From an uncultured Gemmatimonadales bacterium (lineage in GTDB: Bacteria > Gemmatimonadota > Gemmatimonadetes > Longimicrobiales > Gaopeijiaceae), in the NCBI GenBank assembly GCA_937919655.1, contig CALFPJ010000014.1, positions 1 to 53,874 on the forward strand: a DNA stretch of 53,874 nt, read 5' to 3'. The position numbers and the translations under genes are program-made. Numbering within the stretch: the stretch's first letter is position 1; the number at the start of each line of letters is the position of its first letter. Shown here piece by piece: positions 17,534 to 26,152 of the stretch. The notes under the pieces were generated by a model. It ran no database searches. It was not told where the DNA came from and saw only the letters and a program-made list of their open reading frames with translations.

Positions 17534-18265
17534 ATGCCATCAGTCCAAGCTGCCGTCCCCAAAGAGGGGGACGAGCGGCACGATCAGGTCCAGACGCTCT
17601 TCTCCGAGATCGCGCCGCGCTACGATCTTTTGAATCACGTTCTGAGCCTCAATATTGACCGCTCCTGGCGCAAGCATGCGGTGAACAAGTTGGGATGGGA
17701 GGCATCTCCCACGGGTTCGTATTTGGACGCTTGCGCGGGAACCTATGACTTGGCGATCGAGCTCTGCGGTCGGAAGGACTTCCGCGGACGCGTGGTAGCG
17801 TCGGACTTTGCGCAGCCGATGCTCGTGGAGGGGCGGCGCAAGATCGAAAGCCGCCCTGTGTCAGCCGTCTGTGGAGACTCCCAACGGCTGCCATTCCCTG
17901 ATGACAGCTTCGACGGCGCCACTGTAGGCTTCGGCGTAAGGAATCTCTCGGACCTCGCCTTGGGGCTGAGCGAGCTTCACCGGGTGGTCCGGCCGGGAAA
18001 GAGGCTGGTAGTACTGGAGTTCACCGTGCCCCCGAATCCTTTGATGCGGGCTGGTTATCTCTTCTACTTCCACCAGATACTTCCGCTGGTTGGGCGCCTC
18101 GTGTCCGGGCACCCGTGGGCCTACACGTACCTCCCGGAGTCTGTGAAGGGGTTTCCGGGACCGCCGGAGTTAGCCGCCATCTTCGAGGGCGCCGGATTCC
18201 GAGATGTCGGTTGGAAGCTGTTGACCGGCGGTATTGCAGCGCTCCATTGGGGAACCGCCACCTAG
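17534..18265 (+). CDS. ubiE: Demethylmenaquinone/ubiquinone C-methyltransferase (UbiE/MenG)
   Basis: UbiE/MenG adds the last methyl group to the quinone ring using SAM. The 243-residue protein has the family N-terminus SEIAPRYDLLNHVLSLNIDR, SAM motif I as LDACAGTYDLA (about 64-74), SDFAQPML, and the diagnostic GFGVRNL (about 133-139). Motif I normally reads GGTGD; here it is AGTYD, a mild oddity. An early ATG at 17534 was used. No other menaquinone gene is nearby. Menaquinone is the likelier product in this kind of organism, but the sequence alone does not separate the two. Confidence 0.9.
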   Translation: MPSVQAAVPKEGDERHDQVQTLFSEIAPRYDLLNHVLSLNIDRSWRKHAVNKLGWEASPTGSYLDACAGTYDLAIELCGRKDFRGRVVASDFAQPMLVEGRRKIESRPVSAVCGDSQRLPFPDDSFDGATVGFGVRNLSDLALGLSELHRVVRPGKRLVVLEFTVPPNPLMRAGYLFYFHQILPLVGRLVSGHPWAYTYLPESVKGFPGPPELAAIFEGAGFRDVGWKLLTGGIAALHWGTAT

Positions 18266-18286
18266 GGTCCTGAGTCAGAAAGTCGT

Positions 18287-18451
18287 GTGCATTCGAGCGC
18301 CGCGGCATCCACGCTGACCGCGTTGCTCCTCCTCAAAACAGCGGTGCTATTCCTTGTCGCCGTGTCTTTCCAGGGCGGCGCATCGCCACTCTCGGTTCTG
18401 AGGGAACTTCTGACTCACGACACTAGCCCCCGCGCCATCAGCGTCCGTTAG
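18287..18451 (+). CDS. Possible 54-residue membrane peptide
   Basis: A GTG-initiated frame follows ubiE by 21 bases and encodes one clear hydrophobic helix, LTALLLLKTAVLFLVAVSF, with a short polar tail. It runs 14 bases into the 3' end of the convergent M16 gene. There is no good Shine-Dalgarno sequence, and I know no matching family. It could be a real small protein or chance. Confidence 0.25.
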   Translation: MHSSAAASTLTALLLLKTAVLFLVAVSFQGGASPLSVLRELLTHDTSPRAISVR

Positions 18452-19883
18452 GAACCTCGATTCTGGTGATCTTCCCCAGTCGTTCCAGTTCGCCGAGTCC
18501 GATTCTCTCCGGGTCACCCACAACGAGGATCATCATTTCATCTGGCCGCAGGTGCTGTGCGAATGCCGCGTGAATCGCCGCGGGCGTCACCCCGATCACA
18601 CCGTCCATGTACCGCTGCAGCCAGTCCTGAGGCAGGTCTTGGGCGAGGTAGAACATCGTCCTTGATACGATCTGTCCCGCCGTTTCGAAGTTGAAGACGA
18701 ACCCGTTCACGACCCTCTCCACAGCAGTGCGCACCTCATCGTCTTCGGGCGGAGCATCACGCAAGCCTGCCATCGTCTCGAGGATGACCTTGATCGCAGG
18801 GACCGTATTTTCGGGGCGCGTTCTGGTGATCGCTCCTAGGAGTCCGTCGTAGCGGCGGGGCATCGTCCACAACGAAGACGCTGAGTAGGCGTAGCCCTCC
18901 TCAGTTCGCACCCGTGACAAGATGCGGCTGGCGAATCCGCCTCCACCAAGGATCGAGTTCCCGATGGTAGCGGCGAAGTAGGCGGGTTCGTCAGCGAGGT
19001 GGACGTCCGTGGCGTGCGCCATCACCACGACACTCTGCTCAAGATCTTTTTCAATGAGGTATACCCCGGGTTCCCGCCGGATTTCCGGTGCCGGAGACGG
19101 AGGCATCTCTCCCTCGCAGTGCGGCATGCGTGAGACGAGTCTCTCCAGCAAGGGCCCGACTTCCCCCCAGGCGACGTCTCCGGTCACGCCCAAAACGAGG
19201 TTCTCACGGCAGACGATGCGCGCGTGGAGTTTCCTGAAGCGGTCGGGAGATAGCAGCGGATCTTCGAGGTCCGAAGGCTCCATCTCCCATCCGATCGGGT
19301 GGTCCCCGTAGAGGAGGCGATTGAATTCCGAGAAGGCAAGGCCCGACGGGTTGTCCATGCGACGCCTGATGGCCTCGTCCTGACGCCCCCGCCAGACCTC
19401 GATTTCGACGGAATCGAAACCGGGCTCGGTCATGAGTGCACCCCAGAGATCCAGCGCTGCGGACAGGTGCTCTGTCAAAGTGTTCATGCTCGAGGAGATA
19501 CTCTCCCCGGCCCCACCAAAGGACGTCTGGATGGCGTACAACTCTAGCATTTCATCTACCGAGTCGGGCGGTAGCTCCCTGGTCCCGCCGTAGCGGAGGA
19601 GTGCCGGAAGTGCTGTGCCAGCCGCGTAGAAATCTCGGCCCCAAACTGAGTAGCCACCGCGGAATCGCGCGAACACCGTGACCAGCGGAAGAGTGTGCTC
19701 CTCAAGAATGAGCACCGGCACCCCATCGAGGTCGTGTTCGGTGGGTGTGGGCGGCTGGAAGATGAGCTCTGGGAAGCTCAGTCGATCTATGGCGCGATCG
19801 CCGAAGTTCGTCTGTCCAGCGGCTGGTTCCACGTCAGCCAGAGTCAGAACTAGGACCGCGATTACGAGGGGGCCAGGTTTCAC
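18438..19883 (-). CDS. M16-family peptidase homologue lacking the zinc motif (partner subunit)
   Basis: This is a 481-residue exported protein with signal peptide VKPGPLVIAVLVLTLA ending at AAGQ. It has the M16 two-half fold: N-terminal strands PVLILEEHTLPLVTVFARFR and a C-terminal half with GGGGFASRILSRVRTEEGYAYSA, the R/Y substrate loop. The HxxEH zinc site is absent; the equivalent position reads FYAAGTALPALLRYG. Family knowledge pairs such inactive subunits with a catalytic partner, here the gene directly upstream. GTG 19883 overlaps that gene's stop (GTGA), so expression is coupled. It probably works in the periplasm. Confidence 0.88.
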   Translation of the reverse strand: MKPGPLVIAVLVLTLADVEPAAGQTNFGDRAIDRLSFPELIFQPPTPTEHDLDGVPVLILEEHTLPLVTVFARFRGGYSVWGRDFYAAGTALPALLRYGGTRELPPDSVDEMLELYAIQTSFGGAGESISSSMNTLTEHLSAALDLWGALMTEPGFDSVEIEVWRGRQDEAIRRRMDNPSGLAFSEFNRLLYGDHPIGWEMEPSDLEDPLLSPDRFRKLHARIVCRENLVLGVTGDVAWGEVGPLLERLVSRMPHCEGEMPPSPAPEIRREPGVYLIEKDLEQSVVVMAHATDVHLADEPAYFAATIGNSILGGGGFASRILSRVRTEEGYAYSASSLWTMPRRYDGLLGAITRTRPENTVPAIKVILETMAGLRDAPPEDDEVRTAVERVVNGFVFNFETAGQIVSRTMFYLAQDLPQDWLQRYMDGVIGVTPAAIHAAFAQHLRPDEMMILVVGDPERIGLGELERLGKITRIEVPNGR

Positions 19884-21454
19884 TGTGAACCCTTCTTCAC
19901 CAGGGTCGCTACCGTCCGGTTCTTGCGGACCAGGTATTGCGCCGCCACCCGCCGAACGTCTTCCGCGGTCACGCCGCTGAGTCGCTCGGAATAGCGAAAT
20001 GTCTCCCTCCAATCCCCGAGGACAGAGGTGGACTCGGCGAGCTGAAACGCGAGGCCTAGGTTAGACTGGATTCGGCGAATCGATCCGGCCGCAATCTGAT
20101 TGCGGACCCTCTGCAGTTCACTCTCCGTGGGCCCGTCGGCGGCGAGTATCGCGATTTCCTGGTAGATAGCCGCCTCCAGCGCTCCAGTCTCATGAGGTGT
20201 GATGGGAGATGCGTCGATCTGTAGAAGCTGTGGATAAAGGCTGCCCGGCCCGAGCGAGGCGAAGACACCCGAGGCGGACTGGTCAGCGAGTACCAGTCGA
20301 CGGTGGAGCCTGGATGTCCGTCCGCCCGCGAGCAACGAAGTCAGGATCGCCAACGTGGGCGCGTCGTCATGTAGGCTCTCGGGAACGCGCCATCCGATTC
20401 TGAGTTGGGCTCCCGCGTCCCATTCGACCTCGACCCGTCGTTCCCCCAATTGTTCGGGCTCGAGGGCGAGGACTGGGGGCGGCACGTCACCACGAGGAAT
20501 CGGTCCGAGATACCGGCGGGCCCATCCCTCGACCACGTCCACATCGAAGTCGCCGACGATGGCGACCACCGCGTTGTTGGGGCCGTAGTAACGTCGGTAG
20601 TAGTCCGCAACATCTGTGCGGCTCAAGACCTCGAGATCCGACATGTATCCGACCACGGGCACACCGTACGGGTGCATGGCGAAGGCGGCGCCGAGGTGCG
20701 CCTCGTAGAGTGCGCCACCTGGGTTGGTCTCGACGCGCATGCGCCGTTCTTCCGTCACGACGTCTCGCTCTGAGTAGTACTCGCGGAAGACAGGGTTCTG
20801 CATACGGTCAGCTTCGAGCGCGAACCATAGTTCGGTTCGGTTTGCGGGCAGCTCCACGAAATAGATCGTGGCCTCGTTCGTGGTTGTGGCGTTCAGGCCT
20901 TGAGCCCCGGCTCGAGAGAGTATCCGGTCGAACTCGTTGCTATCTACGAAGGTGCGGGCGCTGTCTTCGAGCGTAGCAATACGCTCGGAGAGGCGCCGCA
21001 CCTCCGCACTGTCTTTGTGTTCCCGGGCCCGTACCAGGGTGTCGTGGGTCGCGTCCATCAAAGGGAAGAGTTCGACCTCCCCCGCGAGGTTTTTTGTTCC
21101 GATCGTGGTGGTGCCCTTGAACAGCATGTGCTCGAGCAAATGCGCGATACCGGTCGTTCCCAGTCGCTCGTGAACGCCACCCACTGCAAACTGCACGACG
21201 AACGACGCTGTCGGCGCGCCTGGGCGCGGTAGGATCAAGAGCCGCATGCCATTGTCGAGTGTGACCTCACGGACCGGCAGCGACTCCCCGGGCGTGACCT
21301 GGGCGGTCGCGGGGACATAGGTGAAGCCGAGTCCGATTAGGCCAATGATCATCAACGCTAAGCGGGCCCCTAGCAAGTGAAAGCGTCCGAGCCGGCTTCG
21401 TCCTGCGGACGGAGCCTCAGAGGCCCGGTCGGTCCGCGCGGCACCTGGTGGCAT
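19880..21454 (-). CDS. M16-family zinc metallopeptidase (catalytic subunit)
   Basis: From ATG 21454 the protein has 524 residues. A basic N-terminus and membrane or signal helix (ALMIIGLIGLGFTYVPATAQ, about 33-52) precede the insulinase fold. The inverted zinc motif HLLEH is at 105-109 and the distal glutamate region reads TNEATIYFVELP. A central insertion (REHKDSAEVRRLSERIATLE) may form a coiled coil. The C-terminal half carries GGRTSRLHRRLV. It cleaves peptides in the periplasm; the substrate is unknown. It starts within the mutM stop (TGATG) and its own stop overlaps the inactive partner's start, so mutM and the two peptidase genes are chained. Confidence 0.9.
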   Translation of the reverse strand: MPPGAARTDRASEAPSAGRSRLGRFHLLGARLALMIIGLIGLGFTYVPATAQVTPGESLPVREVTLDNGMRLLILPRPGAPTASFVVQFAVGGVHERLGTTGIAHLLEHMLFKGTTTIGTKNLAGEVELFPLMDATHDTLVRAREHKDSAEVRRLSERIATLEDSARTFVDSNEFDRILSRAGAQGLNATTTNEATIYFVELPANRTELWFALEADRMQNPVFREYYSERDVVTEERRMRVETNPGGALYEAHLGAAFAMHPYGVPVVGYMSDLEVLSRTDVADYYRRYYGPNNAVVAIVGDFDVDVVEGWARRYLGPIPRGDVPPPVLALEPEQLGERRVEVEWDAGAQLRIGWRVPESLHDDAPTLAILTSLLAGGRTSRLHRRLVLADQSASGVFASLGPGSLYPQLLQIDASPITPHETGALEAAIYQEIAILAADGPTESELQRVRNQIAAGSIRRIQSNLGLAFQLAESTSVLGDWRETFRYSERLSGVTAEDVRRVAAQYLVRKNRTVATLVKKGSQ

Positions 21455-22281
21455 CACAGGACTTGGCAGCCGGGACAGAAAAACGCAGACCGGCCTCCAA
21501 ACACGATACGCTGAATCTCTGTGCCACACAGGAGGCACTCTTCCTCGTTACGGCCGTAGACATTCAAGCGGCGAACGTACTCGCCCTGTCCGCCGTCGGC
21601 GTTGCGATAGTCTCGGATCGTAGTGCCTCCCGCCTCGATGGCTGCGTTCAGAACTTCCCTCAGATGTGCATGAAGCGCGTACGCCTCCTCCCTTCCCACA
21701 TTACGGGCTGGGCGCTGCGGGTGCAGGCCGGCGAGGAACAAGGCTTCATTGGCGTATATGTTACCGATGCCCGCGACGCGCCTTTGGTCAAGGAGCCAGG
21801 AGCGGATCGGGGAGCGCGAGTGTTGAAGCGCGGCGTGGAGATGGCTTGGACGGTACCCGCGTGCTAGCGGCTCCGGACCCATTCGACTGGAACGGGCCCG
21901 CCAAGTCGTTTCGTCGAGGGCCTCCACGGTCCCAAATCGCCGTGTGTCGTTGAACACCAGACAGCCGCCGCTGCCGAAGCGGAACGTGATCGCGGCGTGG
22001 GTGGGTCGCGCCGCGCCGCGTGGGGGTGCTCGGAAGGGTAGCAACCCTCCGGTCATGCCCAAGTTTACCGCAATCAGGCGTGCCTGGTCGAGTTGGATCA
22101 AGACATTCTTTCCTCGCCGTTCGATCGCGGCGATTCGGTGGCCGATGACCCCTGCCGCGAACGAGCTTCTGGACTGACGAAGGACGTCAGGGCGAGCAAC
22201 GCGCACGTGGTCGATTGTCTCTCCGACGACGGTACGGCGCAGGCCGCGCACAATCGTCTCGGCCTCGGGGAGTTCGGGCAT
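21454..22281 (-). CDS. mutM: Formamidopyrimidine-DNA glycosylase
   Basis: MutM (Fpg) removes oxidised purines such as 8-oxoguanine and nicks the abasic site. The mature N-terminus PELPE (Pro2 and Glu3, catalytic) is intact. A conserved lysine is in RRGKNVLI, the helix-two-turn-helix carries GIGNIYANEALF, and the C-terminal zinc finger is CLLC then CPGC. The length of 275 is typical. The ATG lies three bases after the purD stop. The M16 gene begins inside its stop codon. Why a peptidase pair follows a repair gene is unclear; shared transcription may simply be convenience. Confidence 0.96.
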   Translation of the reverse strand: MPELPEAETIVRGLRRTVVGETIDHVRVARPDVLRQSRSSFAAGVIGHRIAAIERRGKNVLIQLDQARLIAVNLGMTGGLLPFRAPPRGAARPTHAAITFRFGSGGCLVFNDTRRFGTVEALDETTWRARSSRMGPEPLARGYRPSHLHAALQHSRSPIRSWLLDQRRVAGIGNIYANEALFLAGLHPQRPARNVGREEAYALHAHLREVLNAAIEAGGTTIRDYRNADGGQGEYVRRLNVYGRNEEECLLCGTEIQRIVFGGRSAFFCPGCQVL

Positions 22282-22284
22282 AGC

Positions 22285-23577
22285 CTAGCCGACCGGCCCT
22301 CCGTCATGTCTGCTCAGTTCTCTCCACCCGATGTCCCCGCGGTAGAAAGCGCCCTCGAACGTGATCCGGCTCGCGCCCTCGCGACTCGCCTGCGCCGCCT
22401 CGGCAAGAGTCGGCGCCGTAGCCGTGACCGTGACTACACGACCTCCTGACGTCACCAGGCGGCCATCCTCAAAGCTCGTGCCGGCGTGAAAGACCATGCA
22501 GCTGTCGGTTTCCAAGTTGGACGGGATCGAAACGGCGTGCCCGTTTTCGTAACCACCTGGGTACCCGCCGGAAGCGAGGACCGTCGTAACCGCGGCACCC
22601 GCTTGGGCGCGAGCCAATGAATCTTTGACCCGTCCGCCTTCGGCGATTGTCACCATAGGGTCGAGCAACGAATCGTGCATCATCGGGAGGACCACCTGGG
22701 TCTCTGGGTCACCGAAGCGGCAGTTGAACTCTATCACCTTGATGCCATCGTTCGTCTTCATGAGGCCAGCGTAAAGCAGCCCTCTAAACGGACAGCCTTC
22801 GGCGGCCATCGCACGTAACGTGGGTTCGAAGACTCTGGTGCGCGCTTCGGCGAGCAGCGCGTCGGAAGAGATCGACACCGGAGCATAAGCGCCCATGCCC
22901 CCCGTGTTCGGCCCGGTGTCGCCTTCGCCGACCTGTTTGTGATCCTGAGAGGGCGGCAGGATCAGGCAGTTGACACCATCCGTGAGCGCAAAAACAGACA
23001 GTTCCTCACCCTGCAAAAATTCCTCGATCACGACTTCCCGTCCGGCCTCGCCGAATGCCAAGTCGCCCAGCATGGAACGGATGGTGTTGACGGCCTCCTC
23101 GACCGTGAAACAGACCACGGCACCTTTCCCCGCTGCGAGTCCGGACGCCTTCACGACGATCGGAGCGCCGCGCTCACGTACCCAGTCTTCTGCGCCGGCG
23201 AGATTTGAGAAGGTCCGGTAGTCGGCCGTTGGGACACCAGCGTGTCGCATGAGATCCTTGCTGTACGACTTGCTCGATTCGATTCGCGCCGCCGCTTGGC
23301 TGGGGCCAAAGACGGTGAGGCCCTTCGATTCGAAGCGGTCGACGATGCCTATCGCTAAGGGCACTTCCGGACCCACGACGGTGAGGTCGATATGGTTCGA
23401 TGCCGCCCAGCCTGACAGGGCCTCAATATCTCCGGGGGCAATTTCCACTGGGGTGCATATCGGTCGCATGCCTCCGTTGGGCATCGTCGCGAAGAACGAG
23501 GCCCCAGGCGCATCGCGACGGAGTTTCCAAAGAAGGGCGTGTTCGCGCCCGCCGTTTCCAACGATCAGAATGCGCAT
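22285..23577 (-). CDS. purD: Phosphoribosylamine-glycine ligase
   Basis: PurD makes glycinamide ribonucleotide, the second step of purine synthesis, in the cytoplasm. The 430-residue protein begins MRILIVGNGGREHALLWKL, typical of the family. It has the ATP-grasp segments VVKASGLAAGKGAVVC and VVIEEFLQGEELSVFALTDG, the GPNTGGMGAYAP loop, and the metal-binding EFNCRFGDPETQ. No residue is missing. Other purine genes are not nearby. A strong terminator for the preceding M48 gene separates the transcription units, so purD needs a promoter within the short gap upstream, 23578-23604. Confidence 0.97.
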   Translation of the reverse strand: MRILIVGNGGREHALLWKLRRDAPGASFFATMPNGGMRPICTPVEIAPGDIEALSGWAASNHIDLTVVGPEVPLAIGIVDRFESKGLTVFGPSQAAARIESSKSYSKDLMRHAGVPTADYRTFSNLAGAEDWVRERGAPIVVKASGLAAGKGAVVCFTVEEAVNTIRSMLGDLAFGEAGREVVIEEFLQGEELSVFALTDGVNCLILPPSQDHKQVGEGDTGPNTGGMGAYAPVSISSDALLAEARTRVFEPTLRAMAAEGCPFRGLLYAGLMKTNDGIKVIEFNCRFGDPETQVVLPMMHDSLLDPMVTIAEGGRVKDSLARAQAGAAVTTVLASGGYPGGYENGHAVSIPSNLETDSCMVFHAGTSFEDGRLVTSGGRVVTVTATAPTLAEAAQASREGASRITFEGAFYRGDIGWRELSRHDGGPVG

Positions 23578-23604
23578 GAAGAAGAGTCTATGCCGCCGGC
23601 CGAG

Positions 23605-23642
23605 AAAAAAAAGGGGCGACCGAGCTTTCGCCCGATCGCCCC
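23605..23642 (-). terminator. Rho-independent terminator of the M48 peptidase gene
   Basis: On the minus strand GGGGCGATCGGGC, a GAAA tetraloop and GCTCGGTCGCCCC form a 13-pair stem (two G-T pairs), followed by eight T's. It lies 20 bases after the M48 stop codon. This is the clearest intrinsic terminator in the window. Confidence 0.93.
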
Positions 23643-23661
23643 GAGAGAGATGTGCCCAGCG

Positions 23662-24669
23662 TCAGCGCTTGAAGCCACTCACGAAGTCAGAGCCCATGCG
23701 CTTCGCGGCGTCAGTCATGGTGCCCAGCAATTCCTTGGCGTCGTCGGCGTAGGCCGTAGCCGCTGCCGTCAGATCGTCCTGGTACGCAGGATCTGGCTCA
23801 CCGCGACGGGCGTACTCGCCGCGGATGATGCGGTCATAGTCGCCTGACTCGATCCATGTGCGTAGTTCGTTGACACGGATGGTATAGAAGGGATGCGTCT
23901 GCGCCAGCAAATTGAGAACCTTGAAGACCTGGTCGACCACGTCGCCACCCTCGCGGTACTCCTCTGCTTGCATGATGTATTCCTGCAGATCGGCCTCATC
24001 CCCGGATCCCCCGCCTGCCATTTTGAGCATGGTGCCGAGGACCACCTGAGGGTCTTGGACCGTCAGCAGGCCTGCGCGGTCGGATGAGAGTTCCGACTTA
24101 CGTTGCCATTCCAGAAGTGCCACAAGAATCGCGCGAGCAGCGAGACCGACGATCGGAAAGCCCATCGTGGCCAGATTGAGCAGGATCATCGTCATCGACT
24201 TGTAGAGCACGTGGTCGCTCATGATGTGACCGATCTCGTGACCGATCACATAGGCGAGCTCGTCGTCGTCGAGAAGACGTACGGTACCTGAGTTCAAGAT
24301 GATGAAGGGCTGCTCCATGCCCCAGGCGCCGGCGTTGACGATCGGGGTCTGAGAGATGAAGAGTGGGTACTCTTTCTGCACGTCCAGCGTCTTCAGGCTT
24401 TCTTTATAGATAGCATAAACTTTCGGGTACTGCTTCTCGCTGACCTTGACCGCGCTGGCCTGGAACGCGAGCCGAAAGGCGCGTTCGGTCATGAACCCGA
24501 ATATTTTCCTCAGGATATCGTCGAAAACTGGAATCCGTCGCAGCGCTTGAAGCGCGGCTTTGTCAGCCGGATGCTCCCACGAATGCGGCGCAATCTCCGT
24601 CAGGATTCGGCGAGCCTTTGCTCCGCCGTCCACCGTGTCGTCCACCGTGTCGTCCTGATCGTCCGCCAT
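23662..24669 (-). CDS. M48-family zinc metallopeptidase
   Basis: The 335-residue product has the zinc motif HEIGH (144-148) and the third ligand Glu193 in SELSSDRAG, typical of M48 (HtpX/Ste24-like) enzymes. A hydrophobic stretch, MILLNLATMGFPIVGLAARA (about 161-180), may be membrane-embedded. There is no signal peptide, so the catalytic side is probably cytoplasmic. An acidic N-terminus and a helical C-terminal tail are lineage features. ATG 24669 is preferred because GAGGAA lies just upstream; ATG 24687 and GTG 24702 are in frame alternatives. It is a lone gene ending in a strong terminator. A role in membrane protein quality control is inferred from the family. Confidence 0.9.
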   Translation of the reverse strand: MADDQDDTVDDTVDGGAKARRILTEIAPHSWEHPADKAALQALRRIPVFDDILRKIFGFMTERAFRLAFQASAVKVSEKQYPKVYAIYKESLKTLDVQKEYPLFISQTPIVNAGAWGMEQPFIILNSGTVRLLDDDELAYVIGHEIGHIMSDHVLYKSMTMILLNLATMGFPIVGLAARAILVALLEWQRKSELSSDRAGLLTVQDPQVVLGTMLKMAGGGSGDEADLQEYIMQAEEYREGGDVVDQVFKVLNLLAQTHPFYTIRVNELRTWIESGDYDRIIRGEYARRGEPDPAYQDDLTAAATAYADDAKELLGTMTDAAKRMGSDFVSGFKR

Positions 24670-24791
24670 GTTTGTTTCCTCTTCCATTTTGTTGTCCCTC
24701 ACGCTGGCGGCGAGAGGGGTGCCGACGTTCGTAGGGCCTTACGGGCCCCTAGGAGTCCTAGTTTCACGGGCTTCCCCACCGGACGCCTGTG

Positions 24792-25955
24792 CTACCCCAG
24801 TACTCGGGCTAGATCGTCTATAAGGTCAGCCTCGTCTTCAATGCCTACCGACAGACGGACCAGGCCAGGCGTGATACCCATCGCCTCGCGCCGATCCTCG
24901 GGGACCGACCCATGCGTCATCAATGCCGGGACGCTGATCAGCGACTCGACTCCGCCAAGGCTCTCGGCCAGAGCAAAAAGCTGGAGGTGCTCGGTCAGCG
25001 CCTTGGCTCGCTCCAGCGTACCGACGTCGACGGATACCATCCCGGTGAACCCACGCATCTGCTTCACGGCCAAGTCGTGCTGGGGGTGCGAAGCGAGGCC
25101 GGGGTAGAACACGCGATCCACGGCCGGGTGGGCCTCGAGATACCGCGCGATCGCGAGCCCATTCGCGTTGTGCTGCCGCATGCGCAGATGCAGAGTCTTG
25201 GTGCCCCGCAGCGTAAGCCAGCAGTCCATGGGGCCCGGCACGGCACCAGAAGACTTGCGGATGAACATCAGCTCGTCGCCAAGCTCTTGATCCCGCACGG
25301 CCAGGAGGCCGCCAATGACGTCCGAGTGACCGTTGATGTATTTGGTCGACGAGTGGACCGTGAAGTCCGCTCCCAAATCGAGCGGGTTCTGGTTATACGG
25401 CGACGCGAACGTGTTGTCGACGGAGAGCAACGCCCCGGCGCTGTGGGCCAGCTCGGCGATCGCGGGGATGTCGCAAATGCGCATCATCGGATTCGTGGGG
25501 GTCTCGACGTGAATGAGCTTCGTCGAGGGCCTCAGTGCGGCCGAGATGGCGTCGAGGTCTCGGGTGTCAACGAATGAGAACTCGATACCGAAACGACTGA
25601 GCACATGGTTGAACATGCGCGTAGTTCCGCCGTAGGTGTTCTCCTCACTGATGACATGGTCACCCGCGGACAGCCGCTTCACGATGGCCTCGATCGCAGC
25701 GAGACCGGACGCGAACGCGACCCCCTGAACGCCATTCTCAAGCGCTGCGAAGTTGGCTTCTAGCGCCTCGCGTGTGGGGTTGGCGGTGCGCCCGTAGTCG
25801 TAGCTTCCGCCCTTGGGTTCGCCGACGGCAGGCTGCACGTACGTCGAAGTTTGGAAGATCGGGGTCATGATCGCCCCGGTTATCGGCTCGGGGGAGACTC
25901 CGGCATGTACGGCACGTGTGCCAAATCCAAGCCCTTTGTGGGACCCTTTGCTCAT
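24792..25955 (-). CDS. metB: Cystathionine gamma-synthase/lyase-type PLP enzyme
   Basis: This 387-residue trans-sulfuration enzyme has YDYGRTANPTREALE (52-66, the YSRxxNPT region), SGLAAIEA (83-90), the PLP Asp in SVDNTFASPYNQNPLDLG, and Schiff-base Lys205 in SSTKYINGHSD. The C-terminal SLGGVESLISVPALMTHGS is characteristic. MetB joins cysteine to an activated homoserine; lyase activity (MetC or CGL-like) is also possible, so the symbol is tentative. ATG 25955 has GAGGAC upstream. The leader contains two hairpins (25978-26045) that might regulate it. It is divergent from glmM. Confidence 0.85.
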   Translation of the reverse strand: MSKGSHKGLGFGTRAVHAGVSPEPITGAIMTPIFQTSTYVQPAVGEPKGGSYDYGRTANPTREALEANFAALENGVQGVAFASGLAAIEAIVKRLSAGDHVISEENTYGGTTRMFNHVLSRFGIEFSFVDTRDLDAISAALRPSTKLIHVETPTNPMMRICDIPAIAELAHSAGALLSVDNTFASPYNQNPLDLGADFTVHSSTKYINGHSDVIGGLLAVRDQELGDELMFIRKSSGAVPGPMDCWLTLRGTKTLHLRMRQHNANGLAIARYLEAHPAVDRVFYPGLASHPQHDLAVKQMRGFTGMVSVDVGTLERAKALTEHLQLFALAESLGGVESLISVPALMTHGSVPEDRREAMGITPGLVRLSVGIEDEADLIDDLARVLG

Positions 25956-25977
25956 CAAATTGTCCTCAGTTTACGTA

Positions 25978-26045
25978 GGTGGCGCAGGGAATCTATCGGG
26001 TCTTCGGTTGCCCGCCACCCAAGGGCTACCGTGTCCGTTGACGGT
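25978..26045 (-). promoter_or_regulatory. Structured leader before metB
   Basis: On the minus strand, 5' of metB, ACCGT-8-ACGGT forms one hairpin (26028-26045). A 7-pair stem GGTGGCG/CGCCACC (26013-26019 with 25978-25984) encloses a loop starting GGCAACCGAAGACCC. GGCAACC also occurs in SAM-I/SAM-IV riboswitches, but the other conserved parts of those are not found. It may be a metabolite-sensing leader or simply hairpins. Confidence 0.3.
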
Positions 26046-26152
26046 GTCCGGGCGGTTGGGTGAAGTTTCGGTTCCCGTGGGGAGTCGAGAAAACCCACTC
26101 ATTTTACGCGATCGCAGGGGTGCCGGTGCCGATTGTTCTCCCAGAAGGTCTC

